Assembly (NCBI GenBank): GCA_003509805.1
Contig: DOMV01000132.1
Span: forward strand, 23,153 to 28,434
Length of the DNA: 5,282 nt
Source: Planctomycetaceae bacterium
GTDB lineage: Bacteria > Planctomycetota > Planctomycetia > Pirellulales > Thermoguttaceae
Reading direction: 5' to 3'
This document shows, in pieces, positions 1 to 5,282 of this stretch. The notes beneath the pieces are model-generated. The model was not told the DNA's origin. It did not search any database and saw only the letters and a list, made by a program, of their open reading frames with translations. Numbering within the stretch: the first letter of the stretch is position 1; each line of letters begins with the position of its first letter. The translations under genes and the position numbers were made by a program.

Positions 1-4
1 CAGG

Positions 5-23
5 CCGTTTACAGTATAAACGG
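5..23. promoter_or_regulatory. Perfect 7-bp inverted repeat, possible operator
   Basis: The arms CCGTTTA (5-11) and TAAACGG (17-23) are exact reverse complements separated by the 5-nt spacer CAGTA. Neither strand has a T-run after the stem, so it does not look like an intrinsic terminator. A dyad of this size with an AT-rich core in GC-rich surroundings is typical of a repressor or activator site. It lies about 90 bp upstream of the best promoter candidate for the first gene, and it may instead serve a gene left of the window. Function is inference. Confidence 0.3.
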
Positions 24-112
24 AAAATTCAACCGGCGTCCGTCAAAAGCACCCCTCCTATTTTCGGCCGCTATCGCCGATTGTCAATTCCCCCCGGACT
101 CGTCGCGAGACC

Positions 113-141
113 TCGACATGTGCCCGGCGATGTGGTAGATT
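113..141 (+). promoter_or_regulatory. Candidate sigma70-type promoter (extended -10) for the YhaM-like gene
   Basis: TCGACA at 113-118 matches the -35 consensus TTGACA at 5 of 6 positions. A 17-nt spacer leads to TAGATT at 136-141, which matches TATAAT at 4 of 6. A TG dinucleotide at 133-134, one base before the -10, gives an extended -10 arrangement. Transcription would begin near 148 and leave a leader of about 73 nt before the ATG at 221. This was found by eye in a 220-bp gap, so a chance match is possible. Confidence 0.35.
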
Positions 142-147
142 GGGAGG

Positions 148-175
148 CGTCGCGCTTTTCCCTGTCCGCTTTTCC
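148..175 (+). repeat. Leader motif copy 1 (also at 2522-2550)
   Basis: CGTCGCGCTT (148-157) and GTCCGCTTTTCC (164-175) are separated by 6 nt. The same two blocks, with a 7-nt spacer of different sequence, occur at 2522-2550. This copy starts at about the predicted transcription start and ends 45 nt before the ATG of the YhaM-like gene, so it would form the first part of the 5' leader. Two blocks of 10 and 12 identical bases with nearly equal spacing are hard to explain by chance in 5 kb. It could be a dispersed intergenic repeat or a shared regulatory element. Confidence 0.5.
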
Positions 176-220
176 TAAGTCCGATTTTTCCGTTCGTTTT
201 CCCGAATCCGCCGATCGTTC

Positions 221-1240
221 ATGCCCAAATCGCCTTCCTCCCCGTTGCCGATCGTCGCCCTGTCCGGGCTGGAAGACGGGCAGGAAGCCGATGTGTTCGT
301 GTTGCTCGCGGAAAAGGAACCGCACAAGACACGGGACGGCAAACCGTATTTCAAGGTGATGTTTCGCGACGCGCGCCGGGAAGTCCGGTTTCCGATCTGG
401 AGCGACCTGCCGATTTTCGAGGATTGCCGGGACAACTGGGAAGTCGGTCGGTTTTACAAACTCCGGGCGCTCTACCGGATCAGTTCCTTCGGACCGCAAC
501 TCGACATCCGCCGCATCCGCCTCGCCGTGGAGGCCGACCGGCAGGACGGGTTCGATCCGAACGAATGCCGGATATCCTCCGTTTTTCCCCCGGAGGCGAT
601 GTACGAGGAAATCCTCGCGGTCGCCGCGAAGGAAATCGGCAAAGGAAAATTGCTCAACCTGGTCACGCGGATTTTCAAGGACAACCGCAAGGCGCTGCTC
701 GAAACGGCGGCGGCGCGGTGGAACCATCATGCGTTTCACGGCGGCCTGCTGGAACACACGCTTTCCGTCACGAAAATCGTGGTTCTCCTGTGCGACCACT
801 ATGAAACGACGTACCCGAAAAAAAAGGGACTGCTCTCCCGGCCGCTCGCCGTCGCCGGCGCGATCCTGCACGATATCGGCAAAATCCGGGAAATGCGGTG
901 CGACGAAGTCGGCGCGTACCACACCACGGAAGGTTCGCTGATCGGACACATCGTACTCGGCCGCGATTTCGTGCGGGATTACGGCAAAACGGTCGAACTC
1001 GAACCGGACATGCGAACGCACTTGGAACATATCGTTCTTTCCCATCAACGTTTCGCCGACTGGGGCGCCCCGAAACCGCCGATGTCGATCGAAGCGATCC
1101 TCGTCCATCATGCCGATTCGGTCGATGCCTTGCTCGGCGTTCACGAGAACATCGGCAAGGCCGACGCGGGCGGCGGCGAAATCAGCTCCAGGAAAAATCT
1201 TCTCGGCTACCCGATCCTCGTCCAACGACCCGGCTCCTGA
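221..1240 (+). CDS. YhaM-like 3'-5' exoribonuclease (OB-fold plus HD domain)
   Basis: This 339-residue protein matches the YhaM layout of Firmicutes, about 314 residues. The N-terminal OB-fold for RNA or single-stranded DNA binding spans about residues 10-105 and contains the family-like stretch KTRDGKPYFKVMFRD. The HD metal-dependent phosphohydrolase domain spans about 165-310. Its probable metal and catalytic residues are visible: H179 (in GGLLEHTLSV), H217-D218 (ILHDIGK), H243 (GSLIGH), H270 and H275 (HIVLSHQ), and D299 (HHADSVDA). The stretch WGAPKPPM is also typical of YhaM. Known family members are cytoplasmic, metal-dependent 3'-5' exonucleases acting in RNA turnover, and some also act on DNA. 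The ATG at 221 is the first start codon after an in-frame stop at 176. No Shine-Dalgarno is seen. The likely promoter is at 113-141. The next gene follows after 80 bp and has no evident functional link. The family call is strong, but the exact substrate is inferred. Confidence 0.9.
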   Translation: MPKSPSSPLPIVALSGLEDGQEADVFVLLAEKEPHKTRDGKPYFKVMFRDARREVRFPIWSDLPIFEDCRDNWEVGRFYKLRALYRISSFGPQLDIRRIRLAVEADRQDGFDPNECRISSVFPPEAMYEEILAVAAKEIGKGKLLNLVTRIFKDNRKALLETAAARWNHHAFHGGLLEHTLSVTKIVVLLCDHYETTYPKKKGLLSRPLAVAGAILHDIGKIREMRCDEVGAYHTTEGSLIGHIVLGRDFVRDYGKTVELEPDMRTHLEHIVLSHQRFADWGAPKPPMSIEAILVHHADSVDALLGVHENIGKADAGGGEISSRKNLLGYPILVQRPGS

Positions 1241-1253
1241 TCGATGCGATTAG

Positions 1254-1283
1254 CGATATGGAAATCGATATCGGAAATCGATA
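1254..1283. repeat. CGATAT-based tandem duplication between genes
   Basis: CGATATGGAAAT (1254-1265) is followed directly by CGATATCGGAAAT (1266-1278) and a partial third copy CGATA (1279-1283). The two full units differ by one inserted base. CGATAT (1254-1259) can also pair with ATATCG (1268-1273), giving a 6-bp stem with an 8-nt loop. CGAT recurs at 1242, 1247 and 1292. It occupies the middle of the 80-bp gap between the YhaM-like gene and the first glycosyltransferase. It could be slippage-derived or a regulator-binding region. There is no T-run, so it is not a convincing terminator. Confidence 0.45.
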
Positions 1284-1320
1284 AGGGAACTCGATCAACG
1301 GCTTCCAAAATACGGACATC

Positions 1321-2490
1321 ATGCGCATCATCGGCCTTTCCCCAAAGGGGGTGTTTTCCGGGTTTGAAACGTCTTTTTTCGGTGCGCTGCGAGCACAGGG
1401 AGCGGAGCTTGAGGCCGTTTCAATCGAATCGCCCGCCTTCAAAGTGCTCTGTACCGTTGCCGCCGTCCATCCGGTCAAACGGACTTGGGGACTGCGGCGC
1501 GACCGACTGTATTTTCTTTCGCCCGAGGGATTTCGTATCAAATCGGGCATGGCGGCCGCCGCGGTCGGGCGGCTACAGGGCCGGCATGACCTGATTTATC
1601 AGGTCGGGTCGCTGTGGAACCCGATTCCCCGACAAGGGACGTCGCTCCCGCTCGTGTTGCAGGTCGATTATACGACGGTCCTCGCCAACCGCCGCGGGGC
1701 CGAATGGAAGGTCGGGAACAAGCGATGGCTCGATTTCTGGCTCGCCGCGGAACGCCGGTTGTACGAAGAGGCCGCGATCGTGCTGACGACCACGGAGAAT
1801 GCGCGGCGTTCGATCCTCGACGATTACGGCATCGCCCCGGATCATGTCGTGACCGTCGGCGCGGGGGTCAGCCCGCCGTATGGTGGACCCGAGAACGGTG
1901 GACCGGAGAATAGCGGACCGGAAGGATGCCGGTTTCCCGATTATGACGGTCGCCGCATCTTGTTCGTCGGCAAGGGATTCAAGGGAAAAGGACTCGACAC
2001 GCTCCTGGCCGCTTTTCAACGGGTGCGCGAAAAAATTCCCGGAGCCCGGCTGACCGTCGTCGGTCCCACGCAGCCGGTCTCCGGCGATCATGTCGATTAT
2101 CTCGGCCGGATCGCCGACCGGAATGCGGTCCGCGAGTTGTATTATCGTCATGCGGTCTTCGCGATGCCATCGCTGTTCGAACCGTTGGGGCAGGTGTTTC
2201 TCGAAGCAATGGCCTGTAAACTGCCCTGTATCGGGACGACGCTCGACGCGATGCCGGAGATGATTCTTGACGGGCGGACCGGTTATACGATCGAACCGGG
2301 AAATGCCGAAATGTTGGCCGGGCATCTTGTCCGGCTGCTGGAAAATCCGGATTTGGCCCGGCAAATGGGGACCGCCGGCTATGAACTGCTCGGGGAACGG
2401 TTCACTTGGCGCACCGTCGGCGACGCGATCATGCGGGAATGCCGAAAAACGTTGACCGCTGAACAACGCGGACAACGGAAGGAAGCGTAA
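1321..2490 (+). CDS. GT4-family glycosyltransferase (GT-B fold)
   Basis: This 389-residue protein has the two Rossmann-like domains of GT-B glycosyltransferases and is probably a cytoplasmic or membrane-associated enzyme using a nucleotide-sugar donor. The acceptor-side domain starts at MRIIGLSPKGVFSGFE, with the glycine-rich loop near residues 9-14. The donor-side domain begins near RRILFVGKGFKGKG (about 211-224), whose lysines fit the diphosphate-binding region. The EX7E signature of GT4 enzymes is E287 and E295 (EPLGQVFLEAMA). LPCIGT and a C-terminal helical segment follow as usual. A tandem GGPEN tract (188-202) sits in the interdomain linker. The ATG at 1321 begins the expected first beta strand. 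Upstream there is only a weak GGA at 1314-1316. A small CCCC-AAA-GGGG hairpin at 1340-1350 lies just inside the gene. A second GT4 gene follows, suggesting polysaccharide or glycolipid assembly. Donor and acceptor sugars cannot be told from the sequence. Confidence 0.92.
   Translation: MRIIGLSPKGVFSGFETSFFGALRAQGAELEAVSIESPAFKVLCTVAAVHPVKRTWGLRRDRLYFLSPEGFRIKSGMAAAAVGRLQGRHDLIYQVGSLWNPIPRQGTSLPLVLQVDYTTVLANRRGAEWKVGNKRWLDFWLAAERRLYEEAAIVLTTTENARRSILDDYGIAPDHVVTVGAGVSPPYGGPENGGPENSGPEGCRFPDYDGRRILFVGKGFKGKGLDTLLAAFQRVREKIPGARLTVVGPTQPVSGDHVDYLGRIADRNAVRELYYRHAVFAMPSLFEPLGQVFLEAMACKLPCIGTTLDAMPEMILDGRTGYTIEPGNAEMLAGHLVRLLENPDLARQMGTAGYELLGERFTWRTVGDAIMRECRKTLTAEQRGQRKEA
1882..1926 (+). repeat. 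In-frame 15-bp tandem repeat, 3 units, in the first glycosyltransferase
   Basis: Three 15-bp units at 1882-1896, 1897-1911 and 1912-1926 encode GGPEN, GGPEN and SGPEG (residues 188-202). They lie between VGAGVSPP, the end of the acceptor domain, and the first strand of the donor domain. This linker is normally short and variable in GT4 proteins. The length is a multiple of three, so the frame is kept. It looks like a slippage or duplication product tolerated in a hinge. Confidence 0.8.
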
Positions 2491-2521
2491 GGGGGATCGG
2501 AGAGCGATGCCGCTCGGGGGA

Positions 2522-2550
2522 CGTCGCGCTTCGCTATCGTCCGCTTTTCC
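2522..2550 (+). repeat. Leader motif copy 2 (also at 148-175)
   Basis: CGTCGCGCTT (2522-2531) and GTCCGCTTTTCC (2539-2550) repeat the blocks found ahead of the first gene, here with a 7-nt spacer. This copy ends 70 nt before the preferred ATG of the second glycosyltransferase. Its presence in a region that could also be read as an N-terminal extension of that gene supports treating 2491-2620 as non-coding. I saw no convincing promoter directly in front of this copy. Confidence 0.5.
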
Positions 2551-2620
2551 ACACGGGAACGCCACGGGAGATCGATTTGCCCGGCTTGCACGAACGGTAC
2601 GCGACGGAAAAACAATCGCC

Positions 2621-3892
2621 ATGAAAACGAAATTGCTTTTGATCATTCCGACACTCGACCGGAGCGGCGCGGAAAAACAATGCGTCCTGCTCGCATCGCA
2701 TTTGCCGAAAGCGGAGTTCGACGTCCATGTCGCCGTGCTGACCCGGACCGGTCCTTTGGCCGCGGAACTGGAAAAAGCCGGGATTCCGTACACCGTGATC
2801 GGTAAATCGTGGAAAATCGATCCGGTCGCGTATTTCAAACTCAAGCGGCTCATCCGACGACTACAGCCGGATATCGTTCATACCTGGTTGTTTGCCGCCA
2901 ACGCCTACGGTCGCCGGGCGGCCCTCGCCTGCCGGGTCCCCCGTATCGTCGCCGACGAACGGTGCGTCGACCCGTGGAAAAGCGAAATCCATCTGCGGAT
3001 CGACCGGTATCTTGCCCGAAAAACCCACGGGATTCTCACCAACAGTCGCGGGGTCGTCGATTTTTACACAAAACACGGGATCCCGGCCGATCAATTCACC
3101 GTCATTCCCAATGCCGTTCTTCTTCCGGAAATGCCGGTGAGCGGGCGGTCCGCAAAAAAAAGCGACGATGTTCGCATCGATCCCCGTTTCGAGGAAAAGC
3201 CGGAAATCGCGGACGACCCGTATATCCCGGTCGTCGTTCGTGATTTCGTGCCGCCGGAAAAGCCGTTCCTGATCGGAATCGTCGCCCGACTGTGGCCGCA
3301 GAAACGGATCGGGGAAATGCTCTGGGTCTTCGAATCGCTGAAATTCACGGGCATGAATTTTCACGCCCTGATTCTCGGCGACGGTCCGGAACGGGATCTT
3401 TTGTTGCGGCTGCGCGACATGCGAACCCTGTCCGACTGCGTTCATTTTCTCGGGCACCGCTCCGACGTCGCGCGATTCCTGGTTCATTTCGACCTGTTGC
3501 TGTGTCCCAGCGGCTACGAAGGCCAGTCGAACGCAATCCTGGAAGCGATGGCCTGCGGAATTCCCGTGATCGCTTCCGACATCCCGGGAAACGACGAACT
3601 GGTCGTCCCGCTTGAAACGCCGGATTGGAAAGAATCGCATGGAGACGCTTCGGACGATTCGCCGGACGCCCCCCGGCAACCGACCGGTGTCCTGGTTCCC
3701 GAGTGCGGCGACGATTTCCGGCGGCGGCGCAGTTTGTTCGTCAAGGAAATCCTGAAACTTTACGAACAGGACGATCTCCGCCGTTCGTTGGGCGAGGCGG
3801 CCCGGCGGCGTGTCCGCGACGAATTCACGCTCGAAAACATGATCGATCGTCACGTCGCATTTTATCGGCAGCCGGCCGGAAATCACGATTGA
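2621..3892 (+). CDS. GT4-family glycosyltransferase, second and divergent copy
   Basis: This 423-residue GT-B glycosyltransferase opens with MKTKLLLIIPTLDRSGAEKQ, the usual first strand plus glycine-rich SGAEKQ loop (residues 15-20). LQPDIVHTWLFAAN ends the first half of the acceptor domain. The donor domain begins at about 215 (PFLIGIVARLWPQKR), where R223 and K228 fit the donor-phosphate-binding positions. The EX7E pair is E300 and E308 (YEGQSNAILEAMACGIPVI). Two stretches exceed the usual core: an acidic interdomain linker at about 171-212 and a polar insertion at about 330-354 between DELV and TGVLVP. I chose ATG 2621 because it places the conserved strand at the N-terminus. An in-frame ATG at 2507, with GGAG four bases before it, would add 38 arginine-rich residues of no recognisable structure. 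The gene lies 130 bp after the other glycosyltransferase, and the two are clearly not recent duplicates. Specificity is unknown. Confidence 0.92.
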   Translation: MKTKLLLIIPTLDRSGAEKQCVLLASHLPKAEFDVHVAVLTRTGPLAAELEKAGIPYTVIGKSWKIDPVAYFKLKRLIRRLQPDIVHTWLFAANAYGRRAALACRVPRIVADERCVDPWKSEIHLRIDRYLARKTHGILTNSRGVVDFYTKHGIPADQFTVIPNAVLLPEMPVSGRSAKKSDDVRIDPRFEEKPEIADDPYIPVVVRDFVPPEKPFLIGIVARLWPQKRIGEMLWVFESLKFTGMNFHALILGDGPERDLLLRLRDMRTLSDCVHFLGHRSDVARFLVHFDLLLCPSGYEGQSNAILEAMACGIPVIASDIPGNDELVVPLETPDWKESHGDASDDSPDAPRQPTGVLVPECGDDFRRRRSLFVKEILKLYEQDDLRRSLGEAARRRVRDEFTLENMIDRHVAFYRQPAGNHD

Positions 3893-3957
3893 CGCGCATT
3901 CCTCCCGCAACGTTTGCCACTTGAAACACGTCCCGCCGACAGGACGGATTCCCGACG

Positions 3958-5157
3958 ATGCCCGATTTCATACGCGACGCCGTTGTCTTTCTCGTTTGCG
4001 CAACGATTTTCGGACCGTCCGTTCTCGTCGCCGAATCCCCTTCCGGCAAAATCGCCGATCTCCGCATCGCCGATCTCCTCGAACGCCTGGATGCCGATCT
4101 GCTGGAAACGCGCAACCGCGCCGAGGCGGAATTGGTCGCCCTGACCGACCGGGAAACGGATGCGCTCCCCGAAGAATACGCGTTGGACGACGACAGCGAA
4201 TACTCGGCCGAGGTCGTTTACCGTCTCAAAAATGTCTACCGGAAGCGGCTTCAACACGACATACGCCGGGCCGTCGAGGAAATGCGATTCGAATTGCTCG
4301 ACCCCCGGCCGGTCGGAAACGAACGGTTCTGGTTGACGCTCCGCACTTCGTGGAAGCCGGCGGTTCAGCCCGTCTCGTTGGAATTTCCCCTCGACACGTT
4401 CGTGCTCGGCGACCGGTCGGGCCGGACCTTTTCCTCGACGACGGCGGCGACGACTTCGGAAATCACCCCGGCGCTCGGCCAGGTTTTCCGTGATCTTCCG
4501 CTCTCCTGGGAAGGCAATCTCGCCGCTATCACGGGCAGTATTGTCACGGGCAATGTTTCCGGGGGCAATGTGTCCGGGGGTAATGTGTCCGGGGGTAATG
4601 TTTCTGAGGGCAATGTCGCCGAGGGGAATGTTTCGGAGTTTTCACTGGCGGGGACATGCCGGGTCCTGCTCGCCCTGCGACCGAAATCGTTCGTGTTCGC
4701 ACGTCCTTTGGGCAAACCGGCCGAATCGGCTGAAACAGGTGAATCGACCGAAGCGACCGATTCGACCGACCGGGAAATCATCGTCGGCGGTCGACTTGCC
4801 GCCGGCCGCCGCCTAAAACAGGGAGAACTGACCGTCGGAATCGAATCCATCCGTCTTGCCGCCCCGGAAAAAAAGGAGACGAGCCAACGGCTGACCCTGC
4901 GTGTTTCGATCGATTACGATCGCGCCTTCGGGGCGCTCCAATCGCACCGCACCTGGATTTTCGACTGCGAAGCCGGCTTGCGGACATCCGAAGGGGAAAC
5001 GATCGTCCCGTTCCGGTATGTCCCGACACGACAGGAACCGGACGGATTGACCATCGCGTTTTCCTTCAATCTCCCTTTGGGAAAGGAGATTGAGGCGTTC
5101 GTGTACACGGCCCCGACGCTTATCGTCGACCGGACGATTCCGATCGCGATCCCGTGA
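3958..5157 (+). CDS. Predicted exported protein of unknown function, planctomycete type, repeat-bearing
   Basis: This 399-residue protein has no enzyme motif that I recognise. Residues 1-25 look like a Sec signal peptide: a hydrophobic core at about 8-25 (AVVFLVCATIF...VLVA) with likely cleavage after A25. The n-region is weak (D3, R6, D7). Cys14 is not in a lipobox. Residues 33-100 are charged and helical (ADLLERLDADLLETRNRAEAEL), resembling the HEAT-like segment with R-AE-L spacing that I recall from planctomycete secreted proteins. Beta-rich sequence follows, interrupted by a GNVSG tract (192-226) and an acidic serine/threonine linker (256-270). The C-terminus (FVYTAPTLIVDRTIPIAI) also recalls that family. 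ATG 3958 is the first start after an in-frame stop at 3922. GGA at 3946-3948 is a weak ribosome site. It follows the glycosyltransferase by 65 bp. An envelope or periplasmic location is inferred, and the role is unknown. Confidence 0.8.
   Translation: MPDFIRDAVVFLVCATIFGPSVLVAESPSGKIADLRIADLLERLDADLLETRNRAEAELVALTDRETDALPEEYALDDDSEYSAEVVYRLKNVYRKRLQHDIRRAVEEMRFELLDPRPVGNERFWLTLRTSWKPAVQPVSLEFPLDTFVLGDRSGRTFSSTTAATTSEITPALGQVFRDLPLSWEGNLAAITGSIVTGNVSGGNVSGGNVSGGNVSEGNVAEGNVSEFSLAGTCRVLLALRPKSFVFARPLGKPAESAETGESTEATDSTDREIIVGGRLAAGRRLKQGELTVGIESIRLAAPEKKETSQRLTLRVSIDYDRAFGALQSHRTWIFDCEAGLRTSEGETIVPFRYVPTRQEPDGLTIAFSFNLPLGKEIEAFVYTAPTLIVDRTIPIAIP
4531..4635 (+). repeat. In-frame 15-bp tandem repeat, 7 units (GNVSG pentapeptide tract)
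   Basis: Seven consecutive 15-bp units encode TGSIV, TGNVS, GGNVS, GGNVS, GGNVS, EGNVA and EGNVS (residues 192-226). The three GGNVS units are nearly identical in DNA, while the outer units have diverged, as expected when new copies arise from the centre. A related unit, EGNLA, occurs at 4510-4524, six bases upstream of the array, and may be the ancestral seed. The pattern small-Asn-Val-Ser-x superficially resembles the A(D/N)LXX pentapeptide-repeat consensus. Seven units would make fewer than two coils of such a helix, so a flexible surface loop is equally likely. Confidence 0.9.
4723..4767 (+). repeat. In-frame 9-bp degenerate tandem repeat, 5 units, acidic Ser/Thr linker
   Basis: Five 9-bp units starting at 4723, 4732, 4741, 4750 and 4759 encode ESA, ETG, EST, EAT and DST (residues 256-270), followed by D. 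The last three units are the most alike (GAATCGACC, GAAGCGACC, GATTCGACC). The product is a negatively charged, probably disordered linker between two beta-rich parts of the exported protein. It is the second repeat tract in the same gene. Confidence 0.65.
5064..5095 (+). other. Strong hairpin inside the 3' end of the last gene
   Basis: The arm at 5064-5074 pairs with 5085-5095 over 11 positions, one of them a G-T wobble. After a single bulged C at 5075, TTT (5076-5078) pairs with AAA (5082-5084) around a GGG loop. The total is 14 pairs. The codons read FSFNLPLGKEIEAF without interruption. It ends 62 nt before the end of the stop codon. No T-run follows, so it is not a standard intrinsic terminator. 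It could stabilise the mRNA 3' end or be a by-product of codon choice. Confidence 0.6.
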
Positions 5158-5180
5158 TGTCCCGGTCGGTCGCCGTGGTC

Positions 5181-5236
5181 GTTCACAGCGCGCCGCTCAC
5201 GGTGCATCGTTCACACGGCCCCGTTCACAGTGCGCC
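5181..5236. repeat. 14-bp tandem array, 4 units, downstream of the last gene
   Basis: GTTCAC or GCTCAC begins at 5181, 5195, 5209 and 5223, exactly 14 bp apart. The units are GTTCACAGCGCGCC, GCTCACGGTGCATC, GTTCACACGGCCCC and GTTCACAGTGCGCC. The first and fourth differ at one position. A 14-bp period is not a multiple of three, which fits non-coding DNA. The array lies 24 bp after the stop codon of the exported-protein gene. It may be a decaying minisatellite or a set of protein-binding sites for a gene right of the window. The rest of 5158-5282 shows no gene or clear promoter. Confidence 0.65.
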
Positions 5237-5245
5237 TTCGGCACT
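5229..5245 (+). terminator. Weak hairpin, possible terminator remnant
   Basis: AGTGC (5229-5233) pairs with GCACT (5241-5245) around a 7-nt loop. An alternative GCC-TTC-GGC fold is also possible. Only TT follows the stem, so intrinsic termination is doubtful. It overlaps the last unit of the 14-bp array and is the only terminator-like structure seen after the last gene. Confidence 0.2.
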
Positions 5246-5282
5246 TTGGAACACCCATGTCACCCTACGCCGTTAAGTGTTT

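Noticed and set aside
71..1225. 384-residue open frame on the minus strand opposite the YhaM-like gene
   Set aside because: The plus strand carries clear OB and HD motifs over the same bases. The antisense product is rich in R, F, D and V without any recognisable domain, as expected from reading GC-rich codons backwards.
1340..1350. CCCC-AAA-GGGG hairpin as a regulatory attenuator of the first glycosyltransferase
   Set aside because: The stem is only 4 bp and lies inside the coding sequence. Such short stems are common in GC-rich genes and nothing else supports a function.
1573..2853. 426-residue minus-strand open frame crossing two glycosyltransferase genes
   Set aside because: It spans an intergenic gap and two well-supported GT4 genes, has no motif of its own, and is explained by the scarcity of stop codons in antisense GC-rich DNA.
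2861..3910. 349-residue minus-strand open frame opposite the second glycosyltransferase
   Set aside because: The plus-strand EX7E and SGAEKQ motifs identify the real gene. The antisense product is low-information sequence.
3991..3999. Lipoprotein signal (lipobox) around Cys14 of the exported protein
   Set aside because: The residues before the cysteine are F-L-V, lacking the required small residue at -1, and the cysteine lies mid-way through the hydrophobic core.
3921..4493. 190-residue plus-strand open frame overlapping the exported-protein gene
   Set aside because: The product is almost entirely arginine, proline and glycine with no domain. The other frame has a signal peptide and a full-length protein.
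4531..4635. CRISPR-like array
   Set aside because: The units are directly abutting 15-bp repeats in frame within a gene, with no spacers.
1..5282. Defence system, toxin-antitoxin pair or mobile element, given the HD-domain protein and the repeats
   Set aside because: The HD protein matches the housekeeping YhaM layout rather than Cas3 or other defence HD proteins. No effector, integrase or transposase is present, and the repeats are simple tandem arrays.

Overview
The window looks like ordinary chromosomal DNA from a GC-rich bacterium, most likely a planctomycete (Pirellulales-like). This rests on three things: starts mostly without a clear Shine-Dalgarno sequence, long antisense open frames typical of high-GC codon use, and a last gene that resembles a secreted protein type I associate with planctomycetes from memory. 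The organism assignment is inference. I see no tRNA, rRNA, transposase, CRISPR array, phage gene or defence module.

Four co-directional (+) genes fill the window. (1) 221-1240 encodes a YhaM-type protein, an OB-fold nucleic-acid-binding domain followed by an HD phosphohydrolase domain, probably a 3'-5' exoribonuclease. (2) 1321-2490 encodes a GT4-type (GT-B fold) glycosyltransferase. (3) 2621-3892 encodes a second, divergent GT4-type glycosyltransferase. (4) 3958-5157 encodes a predicted exported protein of unknown function carrying two in-frame tandem-repeat tracts. Gaps between the genes are 80, 130 and 65 bp, so they could share a transcript but are not tightly coupled. The two glycosyltransferases suggest synthesis of a surface or exopolysaccharide. 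The exoribonuclease has no evident link to that pathway.

The non-coding parts hold a perfect 7-bp inverted repeat at 5-23, a plausible extended -10 sigma70-type promoter at 113-141, and a two-block motif at 148-175 that recurs at 2522-2550 ahead of the third gene. There is also a CGATAT-based duplication at 1254-1283 and a four-unit 14-bp tandem array at 5181-5236. An unusually strong hairpin (5064-5095) lies inside the 3' end of the last gene.

The most distinctive property is the density of short tandem repeats. Three coding arrays have units of 15, 15 and 9 bp, all multiples of three. Two non-coding arrays have units of about 12-13 and 14 bp. No new multi-gene system is evident. The items most worth checking are the duplicated leader motif, the GNVSG repeat tract and the 14-bp array.
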